Source of the DNA: Ruminococcus sp. UBA7013
Lineage (GTDB): Bacteria > Bacillota > Clostridia > Oscillospirales > Ruminococcaceae
Direction: 5' to 3'
NCBI GenBank assembly: GCA_002449585.1
Contig: DJXD01000028.1
Coordinates: 1-26,409, forward strand
DNA length: 26,409 nt
The notes under the pieces were generated by a model. That model saw only the letters and a list, made by a program, of their open reading frames with translations, was not told the DNA's origin and searched no databases. The stretch's first letter is position 1, and each line of letters opens with the position of its first letter. Both the position numbers and the translations under genes were made by a program. This document shows, piece by piece, positions 7,124 through 14,325 of the stretch.

Positions 7124-9172
7124 ATGAATTCTATTCAGGCAGACAAAATTAAGAATATTGCTCTCGCCGGACATCATGGCTCTGGTAAAACCGGACTGGC
7201 GGAAGCATTGCTGTATGGTGCAGGAGCATCTGACAGACATGGGAAAATTGCTGATGGGACAACAGTTTGTGATTTTGATCCCGAAGAAATCAAGCGGAAA
7301 GCTTCTCTGTCTACTGCTCTGGCTGGTTTCCAGTATCAGGATTATTGGATCAATCTGCTGGATACTCCCGGTATTCTGGATTTTGCCGGAGAGGAATTGT
7401 CCGGTATTGCCGCCGCTGATACCGTTGTGATTACAGTTTCTGCAAAATCTGGTGTTCGTGTGGGAACAAAAAAAGCCTATGCCGCCGCAAGAGCACTCGG
7501 AAAATCTACAATGTTTGCTATTACTAAAATTGATGATAAAGATGCTAATTTCTATAATGTCCTCACAGAATTGAAAACCGTTTTCGGCCCTACAGTATGC
7601 CCTGTTGTTGTTCCTGTTATCAAAGATGCACAGATTGTATCTTATGTAAATCTGATCGAAATGAAAGCTTATACTTATGATGCTAAGGGAAAAGCCGTAG
7701 AAGAAGCAGAACTCCCTGAAATGGCTGAAAAAGAATATCGTCTCGATGGACTCAAAGCCGCCGTCTCTGAGGCTGTCGCCGAAACAGATGAATCTTTGAT
7801 GGAAAAATTCTTTGAAGGAGAAGAATTTGAAAAGAAAGAATTAATTGATGGCATTCATAATGGCATGAATCAAGGGATGATTACACCTGTTGTCTGCACA
7901 TCTGCGCTGACAATGGCCGGAATTGATATGCTGCTGAAAGAATTTGAATTATTAGTTCCGGCGGCAAATGAAGTGCCTTCAGAGATCAAATGCGATCCTG
8001 CCGCACCGCTGGCCGCTTTGGTATGCAAAACTGTTGCTGATCCGTTTGTTGGCAAAATGTCTTATCTGAAAATATTATCCGGAAAGATTAGCTCTGATAT
8101 GACTGTTACAAATTCCAGAACTGGTGCTGATGAAAAAATTGGGAAATTATATACATTATTGGGCAAGAAACAGACAGAAGTCAAAAGCGCAGAGGCCGGC
8201 GATATTGTTGCCGCTGTTAAGATTTCGGCCTCTACAGGGGATACACTCTGTACGCCCGGCAATGTGATTCAGGCGGAAATGCCCGAATTCCCAAAACCAT
8301 GTTATTCTATGGCTGTCCGGGCAAAGAATCAAGGGGATGAAAGTAAAATCTCCGGCGGTATGCAGAGATTAGTGGAAGAAGATCCTACACTGACTTATGT
8401 ACAAGATCCGCTGACAAAAGAACAGATTCTCAGTGGATTGGGTGAACAGCATCTTGAAATTGCAGTTTCTAAATTAAAAACAAAATTCGGCGCAGATGTT
8501 GTATTATCCGTTCCGCAGGTCGCCTATCGTGAGACGATCCGAAAGAAAGTCGAGGCCGAAGGCAAACATAAAAAACAGTCCGGCGGTCATGGACAATATG
8601 GACATGTCAAGATTGCATTTGAACCTTGTGTCAGTGATGAATTAATTTTTGAAGAAAAAGTATTTGGTGGATCTGTGCCAAAGAATTATTTTCCAGCTGT
8701 GGAAAAGGGGTTGCAGGACAGCGTGAAAAAAGGCGTTCTGGCTGGCTGTCCGGTTGTGGGGCTGAAAGCCATCCTGCTGGATGGATCTTATCATCCTGTG
8801 GATTCTTCTGAAATGGCATTTAAAATGGCTGCCTCTATTGCCTATAAAGAAGGAATGAGAAATGCTGATCCTGTCATGCTTGAGCCGATCAGTACATTGC
8901 ATGTCACTGCTCCTGATGAAAATACAGGTGATATTATGGGCGAATTGAATAAACGTCGTGGCCGTGTGCTGGGTATGAATCCGGCAGGCAAGGGAGAAAC
9001 AACCATTACGGCGGAAGTGCCTTCCCGTGAAATGCATGATTTCGCTTTATATCTGCGTCAGGTGACGAGAGGGCTTGGAAGCTTTACGCTTGAATTTTTG
9101 AGATATGAACCGCTTCCATCCAATCTGCTGACAGAAGTGATCACTGAAATTGCTGCTGCTAATGAAGCATGA
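7124..9172 (+). CDS. EF-G-like translational GTPase (EF-G paralogue)
   Basis: 682 residues, close to the length of elongation factor G, with all domains present to the C-terminus. The GTPase motifs are P-loop GHHGSGKT (16-23), G3 DTPG (80-83) and G4 TKID (134-137). The residue after DTPG is Ile84, where canonical EF-G has the catalytic His of DTPGHVDF. G4 has Thr for the usual Asn. Both are features of the EF-G-like (FusA2-type) branch, whose role is less clear than that of ribosomal translocase EF-G. The domain IV and V signatures (HGQYGHVKIAFEP, GEQHLEIAVSKLKTKF) are well kept. It is transcribed from its own strong promoter and ends at a bidirectional terminator. It is not a TetM-type resistance protein by any feature I can see, though tools would be needed to exclude that. 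Confidence 0.9.
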   Translation: MNSIQADKIKNIALAGHHGSGKTGLAEALLYGAGASDRHGKIADGTTVCDFDPEEIKRKASLSTALAGFQYQDYWINLLDTPGILDFAGEELSGIAAADTVVITVSAKSGVRVGTKKAYAAARALGKSTMFAITKIDDKDANFYNVLTELKTVFGPTVCPVVVPVIKDAQIVSYVNLIEMKAYTYDAKGKAVEEAELPEMAEKEYRLDGLKAAVSEAVAETDESLMEKFFEGEEFEKKELIDGIHNGMNQGMITPVVCTSALTMAGIDMLLKEFELLVPAANEVPSEIKCDPAAPLAALVCKTVADPFVGKMSYLKILSGKISSDMTVTNSRTGADEKIGKLYTLLGKKQTEVKSAEAGDIVAAVKISASTGDTLCTPGNVIQAEMPEFPKPCYSMAVRAKNQGDESKISGGMQRLVEEDPTLTYVQDPLTKEQILSGLGEQHLEIAVSKLKTKFGADVVLSVPQVAYRETIRKKVEAEGKHKKQSGGHGQYGHVKIAFEPCVSDELIFEEKVFGGSVPKNYFPAVEKGLQDSVKKGVLAGCPVVGLKAILLDGSYHPVDSSEMAFKMAASIAYKEGMRNADPVMLEPISTLHVTAPDENTGDIMGELNKRRGRVLGMNPAGKGETTITAEVPSREMHDFALYLRQVTRGLGSFTLEFLRYEPLPSNLLTEVITEIAAANEA

Positions 9173-9176
9173 AAAT

Positions 9177-9203
9177 AAGGGCTGTATCTTGATACAGCCC
9201 TTT
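9177..9203. terminator. Bidirectional terminator between the EF-G-like and solute-binding genes
   Basis: A perfect 11-bp stem, AAGGGCTGTAT (9177-9187) with ATACAGCCCTT (9192-9202), with a CTTG loop. The plus-strand tail is TTTGCTATATTTTTT and the minus-strand tail is TTATTTTC, so it serves both convergent genes. Confidence 0.85.
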
Positions 9204-9213
9204 GCTATATTTT

Positions 9214-10752
9214 TTAACCTTTGTCATCTTGGAACAGTTCTGGATGTTTTTCAGCTGCCTGTGACAGGAAATCATTGACAATTTCATCCGCATCTCCGCC
9301 ATAGACATTTGCGCTCAGCGCATACATAAAGCTTTCTTTCAAATCTTGATCATATTCTGTAATCGTCTCATTCATCTTGATATTAGCGGCAACATCTTTC
9401 AGCACAGAAAACTGATCCTGACCGCCAAGCAGAGGATTTTGATTAGAACCATCGGAAACAATTTTTGCCATGACGCTTTGATTATTCACAAAATCACCAG
9501 ATTTGAGGGCATATTTTTCCATAGAAGCATCATCCACTGTGAAATATCTGACAAATTTTTCAGCTTCTGTTTTATTATCGCAATTAGGAGAAACACAAAG
9601 CCAAGAGCCACCCCAGAAATATTCCTGAGGGCCTCTTACAATTCTCCAGTTACCCTCTGTGCCGCAGTTCTGTTCCAGCTGATTTCCGGCTGTGAGACAC
9701 CAGGTAGAATAGAAATAGCCGAGTGTTTCGCCATCCTTGCCAGCGTTTTCCCAATAAGAAGACCATTGTGTAATAGTGGGATCAACATAATCATTCTGCA
9801 CATACTGCACTGCCATATCAGCAAAATTCCGGGCAGTTTCTGTATTTATTGAACCGTTTATAATCCAGGGGGAATTAATAGCAGAAGCAAAGCACTGCCA
9901 CATTCCTTCCAGAGTAGCAGTCATTTTAACCGTACTTTCTGAAGCGATTTTCAATTGTTCAGCGGTAGCAGTAAAGCCATCCCAATCATTAATTTTTGCC
10001 TGCATTTCTTCGGGGGATGCTACACCAAGATACTGCTCTGCTAATGTGGCATTATAGCAGAAACCGCCGGGAGCAGCCTGCCAGCTTGCGCCTTTGAGTA
10101 TCCCTTTTTTATCCGTGCCAATATCTACCGTATAGCTATAAGCATCTGCATAATCTGCTTCTGTAATTCCGAGCGCAGAAAGCGGCGCAGAGAATTTATC
10201 ATCATCAATATATTGCAAAATCCAGCCAGATTCTGCAATGAACAGATCCACATCCTCCCCACTGTTCAGGAAAGTGGCATATTTTGCACTGGCATCACTG
10301 CCGAATGTGCCGCATTGTTTCCATTCTACTTTTGCATCTGGATTATCTTCCTGATAAACTTCGATCATATTTTTCAGATCATTATCAGTCCAGCAAACAA
10401 TATGCAGAACATCGCCATCATCTTTTAGCTCTGTCTCTGAAGGAATGGCAGGCAGATCAACCGTCAGTTTGACCGCTAGTTTCATAATATTCAGCGCATC
10501 TGTTGCATCTGGTGCATTACTTTGATTAATATCTGCATTCAGAATTCCTTGAGGGGATAATGTTGCTTTCCCGTAGATAGATTTATTTACTAAAATCACA
10601 TCCATGATATTGACAGCACCGTCAAGATTAGCATCACCCCATACAATTTTGCTTTTATCGGCAGTTTCTTCCGCAGATGCTGGGAATATCGTCAAAGCGG
10701 ATGCACTGACAAGAATAGCAGCGATTGCGGCAAGTGTTTTTTTCAGCTTCAT
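9214..10752 (-). CDS. Extracellular solute-binding protein (family 1-like) with N-terminal type I dockerin
   Basis: 512 residues. The signal peptide (residues 1-27) ends in ASA-EE, a signal peptidase I site. There is no lipobox Cys, although Gram-positive binding proteins are normally lipoproteins. Residues 38-95 form a type I dockerin: loop 1 has Asp40, Asn42, Asp44, Gly45 and Asp51; loop 2 has Asp74, Asn76, Ser78, Asp82 and Asp85. From about residue 105 to the end there is a complete ABC-type sugar-binding protein (DVLHIVCWTDN..., DLFIAESGWIL, GGSWLCVSPN). Dockerins bind cohesins on scaffoldins or the cell surface, so this protein is probably held to the surface by cohesin rather than lipid. 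No ABC permease or ATPase is adjacent. The ribosome site AAAGGAGG precedes the start. Confidence 0.88.
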   Translation of the reverse strand: MKLKKTLAAIAAILVSASALTIFPASAEETADKSKIVWGDANLDGAVNIMDVILVNKSIYGKATLSPQGILNADINQSNAPDATDALNIMKLAVKLTVDLPAIPSETELKDDGDVLHIVCWTDNDLKNMIEVYQEDNPDAKVEWKQCGTFGSDASAKYATFLNSGEDVDLFIAESGWILQYIDDDKFSAPLSALGITEADYADAYSYTVDIGTDKKGILKGASWQAAPGGFCYNATLAEQYLGVASPEEMQAKINDWDGFTATAEQLKIASESTVKMTATLEGMWQCFASAINSPWIINGSINTETARNFADMAVQYVQNDYVDPTITQWSSYWENAGKDGETLGYFYSTWCLTAGNQLEQNCGTEGNWRIVRGPQEYFWGGSWLCVSPNCDNKTEAEKFVRYFTVDDASMEKYALKSGDFVNNQSVMAKIVSDGSNQNPLLGGQDQFSVLKDVAANIKMNETITEYDQDLKESFMYALSANVYGGDADEIVNDFLSQAAEKHPELFQDDKG

Positions 10753-10796
10753 TTGAAAACCTCCTTTTATTTCCGTTTACACAGCTTGATAATATT

Positions 10797-10825
10797 ATTA
10801 TAGCATATTTTCATGTCAAAGTCAA
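10797..10825 (-). promoter_or_regulatory. Sigma-A promoter of the dockerin solute-binding gene
   Basis: On the minus strand, TTGACT (10820-10825), a 17-base spacer and a perfect TATAAT (10797-10802). The implied 5' leader is only about 40 bases. Confidence 0.8.
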
Positions 10826-10851
10826 TATTTTTATTTGATCTTTTTTTATGA

Positions 10852-10973
10852 ATTTGTACAAATATGTGAAATCCAGACATTTTTTCATGTACGGGACACC
10901 AGAAACTGGATTGCTCATATCAGAAACCACAATTTTTTGAAAGCGGACTTGTGAAAATTGCTAAATCCGGATT
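10852..10973. promoter_or_regulatory. Palindromes between divergent promoters (possible operators)
   Basis: Between the two divergent promoters lie a perfect 12-base palindrome ATTTGTACAAAT (10852-10863), a perfect 10-base palindrome AATCCGGATT (10964-10973) ending 16 bases before a -35 box, and an inverted pair ATCCAG (10871-10876) / CTGGAT (10906-10911). Any of these could bind a regulator, but palindromes this short also arise by chance in AT-rich DNA. Apart from these, I see no gene in 10753-11203 other than the leader annotated at 11025-11177. Confidence 0.3.
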
Positions 10974-10989
10974 GCAAGTAAAAAAAACA

Positions 10990-11018
10990 TTGACAAATCT
11001 ATCAGAATGTGTTATACT
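10990..11018 (+). promoter_or_regulatory. Sigma-A promoter of the GH3/coiled-coil operon
   Basis: A perfect TTGACA (10990-10995), a 17-base spacer and TATACT (11013-11018). Transcription should begin near 11025, which leaves a leader of about 180 bases before the first start codon. Confidence 0.85.
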
Positions 11019-11024
11019 AAATAT

Positions 11025-11177
11025 GACTGAAAATAAGGCTGCATGAATTCCGGCTGCTGTAACATGCATGTTGCGCATAAAGAAAACTATAAAAATGCCG
11101 TTGCACAGCTTTTGGCTGAGTTTTACAAATGCTGAAACAGTATTGTAGAATTTTTAGAAGGCTGTGCTTTTGTTTTT
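11025..11177 (+). ncRNA. Structured 5' leader or small RNA with terminator-like 3' end
   Basis: The transcript expected from the promoter at 10990 has a nested fold. An outer stem pairs GCACAGC (11103-11109) with GCTGTGC (11161-11167). Inside it, a 13-bp hairpin pairs TTTTACAA/TGCTG (11121-11134, one bulged A) with CAGTA/TTGTAGAA (11138-11150) around an AAA loop. The outer stem is followed at once by TTTTGTTTTT (11168-11177), the layout of an intrinsic terminator. A weaker upstream pairing joins 11040-11045 to 11063-11068. It could be an attenuating leader for the GH3 gene or a free-standing small RNA of about 150 bases. I do not recognise a known riboswitch class. Confidence 0.5.
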
Positions 11178-11203
11178 GAAAAAAGCAAGGAGATTTTTGA
11201 ACT

Positions 11204-12493
11204 ATGGCAAATAAGAAAAAAAAGAAGAAAAAGAAAAATCAAGGGCAGGTTGCTCTCTTAGTGACGATGATTATGGTCAGTGCTGGTCTGGTGACTGCAA
11301 TGTTTGCTTTGAATAAACAAAAAAAGACCCCTGAAACTTCTCCGCCTGAAACACTCGAAGAAGATTCACAGACTGAAATTCCTGAAAATCAGGATGAAAC
11401 GGTTCTAGAAACTTCTGCGCCGTCTGATTCTGAAGAAGTTACCAGAGCAAAGGAAGTTCTCTCAGAAATGACCCTGGAAGAAAAAATTTATCAGCTCTTT
11501 ATCGTAACTCCGGAAGTATTAGTAGGAAACGGAATCAACTGCGTTGTCCAGTCAGGCCCTATGACACAGAAAGCAATCGAAGAAAAACCTGTGGGCGGTA
11601 TTATCTATTTTTCACAAAATCTGGAATCACCGGATCAAACCAGAGAAATGCTCTCTAATATTCAGCAATTTATCAAAACTTCCCATCCCGCTGGATTATG
11701 GCTGGCTGTCGATGAAGAGGGCGGCACGGTTGCTAGAGTCGCTGACAGCCTTCATACAACTTCTTATCCCAATATGAGTATCTACGGTGAAAAAGGAGAT
11801 GTCTCAGAGGTTTATGTAACTGGAACAGGTATTGCAAAAGATATTTCCAGTTTTGGATTTAATCTGGATTTTGCCCCCGTGGCGGATGTGTATCTGGATG
11901 AAGGCAATGAGCTTCAGGAACGCATTTTCAGTGATGATCCAGCCGTTGTGTCGGAAATGGTCTCTGCCATGGTGGAAGGTCTCCAGGACAGCGGAGAAGT
12001 CAGCGCAACTTTAAAACATTTCCCCGGCCTTGGTGCAGAAAATGGAAATACTCATGAAGATGAATTCACCAGAATTGACAGAACATATGAAGAACTGGAA
12101 GCAGCCGAGTTTCTCCCGTTCCGTGCCGGTATTGCCGCCGGAGCAGATTTTGTAATGGTTGGACATCAGATTATGAGCTGTGCCGGAGATGATCTCCCGT
12201 CAGATCTGTCTTCTGTTGTCATGACAGACTGGCTCAGAGAAAAATTGCAATTTCACGGTGTGATCGTGACAGATGCCCATAATATGAACACGATTGCAGA
12301 AACATATACCCCCGGTGAGGCTGCCCTGCTCGCAGTACAGGCCGGTGCGGATATTGTCCTGATGCCGGAAAATCTTGACGAGGCCTTTCAAAGCATTTAT
12401 GATGCTGTTGAAAATCAGGAACTTTCAGAAGAACGCATTGATGAGAGTGTATTAAGAATCCTGACAGCAAAGGCCAAACATCATTTGCTGTAA
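11204..12493 (+). CDS. Membrane-anchored glycoside hydrolase family 3 (beta-N-acetylhexosaminidase, NagZ/YbbD-like)
   Basis: 429 residues. A Lys-run N-terminus and a hydrophobic segment (about residues 16-36) make this a type II membrane protein or long signal anchor. An acidic Pro/Glu/Thr linker follows, then the GH3 barrel from about residue 85. Motifs are AVDEEGG, KHFPG (271-275), His284 as general acid candidate, MVGHQIM and nucleophile candidate Asp357 in VTDAHNM. The family cleaves beta-linked GlcNAc from muropeptides or similar glycans. The Asp of the usual Asp-x-His dyad appears as Asn282, which could alter activity or reflect a subfamily norm. The enzyme domain should face outside. 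It is the first gene of a likely operon with two coiled-coil proteins. Confidence 0.85.
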   Translation: MANKKKKKKKKNQGQVALLVTMIMVSAGLVTAMFALNKQKKTPETSPPETLEEDSQTEIPENQDETVLETSAPSDSEEVTRAKEVLSEMTLEEKIYQLFIVTPEVLVGNGINCVVQSGPMTQKAIEEKPVGGIIYFSQNLESPDQTREMLSNIQQFIKTSHPAGLWLAVDEEGGTVARVADSLHTTSYPNMSIYGEKGDVSEVYVTGTGIAKDISSFGFNLDFAPVADVYLDEGNELQERIFSDDPAVVSEMVSAMVEGLQDSGEVSATLKHFPGLGAENGNTHEDEFTRIDRTYEELEAAEFLPFRAGIAAGADFVMVGHQIMSCAGDDLPSDLSSVVMTDWLREKLQFHGVIVTDAHNMNTIAETYTPGEAALLAVQAGADIVLMPENLDEAFQSIYDAVENQELSEERIDESVLRILTAKAKHHLL

Positions 12494-12534
12494 AATAATT
12501 ATGATAAAATCATGTAAAGTGAGGAGTTTTTATT

Positions 12535-14298
12535 ATGGAACTGACACAGGATCAAATGAACCGTATTCGTAGTATGGCTACACAGTGCCTTGCCATTATC
12601 GAGAAACAGGACAGAAGAGGAAAATATAATGTTCTGATAAAACTGTACACTGACCAGTTCACAGAAAGCAACAAGGCCAGAGATTATTATGGCGAACTCC
12701 AGACCTGGAAGAATCTCACCAGTACGTATGAAAAGCATGTCAAACAGTGCGAGATCAAAATGGCAGAGCTTCAGAAAGGTTTGAATGCCAGTGCCGCTGA
12801 ATTGCAGAATGAAAAAGGCAAAACTTACAGATGGTATCAGGCTTATAATGAACAAAAGGCTTCTTTGGAAAAAACTACCCAGGAACAGGAAAAGCTGAAA
12901 ACAGAACTGGAAGCCCTGGAACAGGAAAAAGCCAAGATGCAGGAACAAATTGATACACTCCAGAAAGGTGCAAGCGATGAACGTATTCAGAAGCTGATCG
13001 CTGAACAGAGGAGTCAGGATCAGGCAAACGCTGAACTGCATCAGAAAAATGAAAGTTTACAGCAGGAAATCGCTTCCCTGAAATCTAAAATCCAAGAGCT
13101 GGAATCTCAGACACCTAGCAGCCAGAACGATAGCGAAGTGGATGACCTGAATGCAGAAAATCATCAGCTCCGGATGCAGCTGGATGAATTACAGCAGAAA
13201 CAGCCCGAACAGGCAAAAGCCAATAAACTCCTGCATGAGAAAAATGAAAAGCTGCTCAAAGAAGTGGATAATCTGAGAAATGAACGTCAGCTCCTGAGGG
13301 AACAGCTGGAAGCATTGGAAAATCAGGCTTCTTCCCGGCGGGAACGCCCTGCCCGTGATGATGATGACATGGATGAAGATATGGAGGAACTGCTGGAAGA
13401 AAAAGAAGAACTGGAAGATACGATTGATGAATTAAAGAGCGTGAATCAGAAACTGAAAGAACAGCTCACCCAAATGGAAGAAAAAAGCAAAGAGGCCGTC
13501 ATGCTTCAGAAAAAGTGCCAGGAACTTGCTTCTAAAAATAAATATCTCCAGAAACGCAATGATGAACTGGAACAGGAAGCCGGCACAGATAAGAAACAGG
13601 ATGAACCCACTATTCAGGAACAATTTGAAAAAATGGGTCTGAATTATGACGAGATGCGTCAGGAAATTGATAATCTCAAGATCGAAAGAGCCCAGCTGAT
13701 TCAGCAGAAAAATATGCTGGAAGCACAGGCAAGTATCGATATGGAAGAAATTCGCAAGCTCCGGGAACAGCTCGGACAGGGCGGCGGTATTCCCTCTACA
13801 GAAATACCTGTATCAGCACCCGGCACAGAACAAGCAGCTGTTCCAGATGTTCCGGAAGCTCCTATATCTCCCTTTGAGATTGCAACCTCAACGGATGCTG
13901 TTGATAAATATGATGACAGCAAATTCCTGAGTATCATGCTCATGGGTGCTAATATCAGAATGAGCGAAATGCCTGCACCCGGTGCGCCAATTGTCCTGAT
14001 CGGAGATAAAGCTTATCCGAATCCGTATTTTTACAAAGGCTTCCTGTCTTCTACAGAAACTACTAGCCGTGTCAGATCTTTGACATCTGTCTTTACAGTG
14101 GAAGGGCTCGAAGAAAGCGGAACAGTTCAATACGGCCTTAAATCCATAGAACCAGCAGTGATCACTTCATCTGTCAAAACTGTTACCATGTCCAGAGGCT
14201 GGGACAGAGATGGCAATGAAATCAAGTCAAATGAAAAAGTGACAGAATATCATCTTGAAAAGAAGGGCAGAATTGTACTGCTCCCAGATATGAAGTAA
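12535..14298 (+). CDS. Cytoplasmic coiled-coil protein with C-terminal domain shared with its neighbour
   Basis: 587 residues, with no signal peptide or membrane segment. Residues 1-80 are a charged helical head with aromatic residues. Residues about 80-425 form a long Glu/Gln/Lys/Leu-rich coiled coil with an acidic patch near 280-300. A Pro-rich hinge (about 425-455) leads to a globular C-terminal domain (about 460-587). That domain holds YPNPYFY (494-500), VF near 522 and a closing KKGRI, the same order as in the next gene. The family is not one I recognise. The start ATG follows GAGGAG, 41 bases after the GH3 stop with no terminator between, so co-transcription is likely. A structural or scaffolding role is inferred from the coiled coil only. 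Confidence 0.8.
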   Translation: MELTQDQMNRIRSMATQCLAIIEKQDRRGKYNVLIKLYTDQFTESNKARDYYGELQTWKNLTSTYEKHVKQCEIKMAELQKGLNASAAELQNEKGKTYRWYQAYNEQKASLEKTTQEQEKLKTELEALEQEKAKMQEQIDTLQKGASDERIQKLIAEQRSQDQANAELHQKNESLQQEIASLKSKIQELESQTPSSQNDSEVDDLNAENHQLRMQLDELQQKQPEQAKANKLLHEKNEKLLKEVDNLRNERQLLREQLEALENQASSRRERPARDDDDMDEDMEELLEEKEELEDTIDELKSVNQKLKEQLTQMEEKSKEAVMLQKKCQELASKNKYLQKRNDELEQEAGTDKKQDEPTIQEQFEKMGLNYDEMRQEIDNLKIERAQLIQQKNMLEAQASIDMEEIRKLREQLGQGGGIPSTEIPVSAPGTEQAAVPDVPEAPISPFEIATSTDAVDKYDDSKFLSIMLMGANIRMSEMPAPGAPIVLIGDKAYPNPYFYKGFLSSTETTSRVRSLTSVFTVEGLEESGTVQYGLKSIEPAVITSSVKTVTMSRGWDRDGNEIKSNEKVTEYHLEKKGRIVLLPDMK

Positions 14299-14325
14299 AG
14301 CAGACCCGGAAAAGAGGAGAAGGTT

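Noticed and set aside
7124..9172. Tet(M)-type ribosomal protection gene
   Set aside because: The gene shows no mobile context. Its degenerate G3 and G4 motifs fit the chromosomal EF-G-like branch better, though a tree would be needed for certainty.
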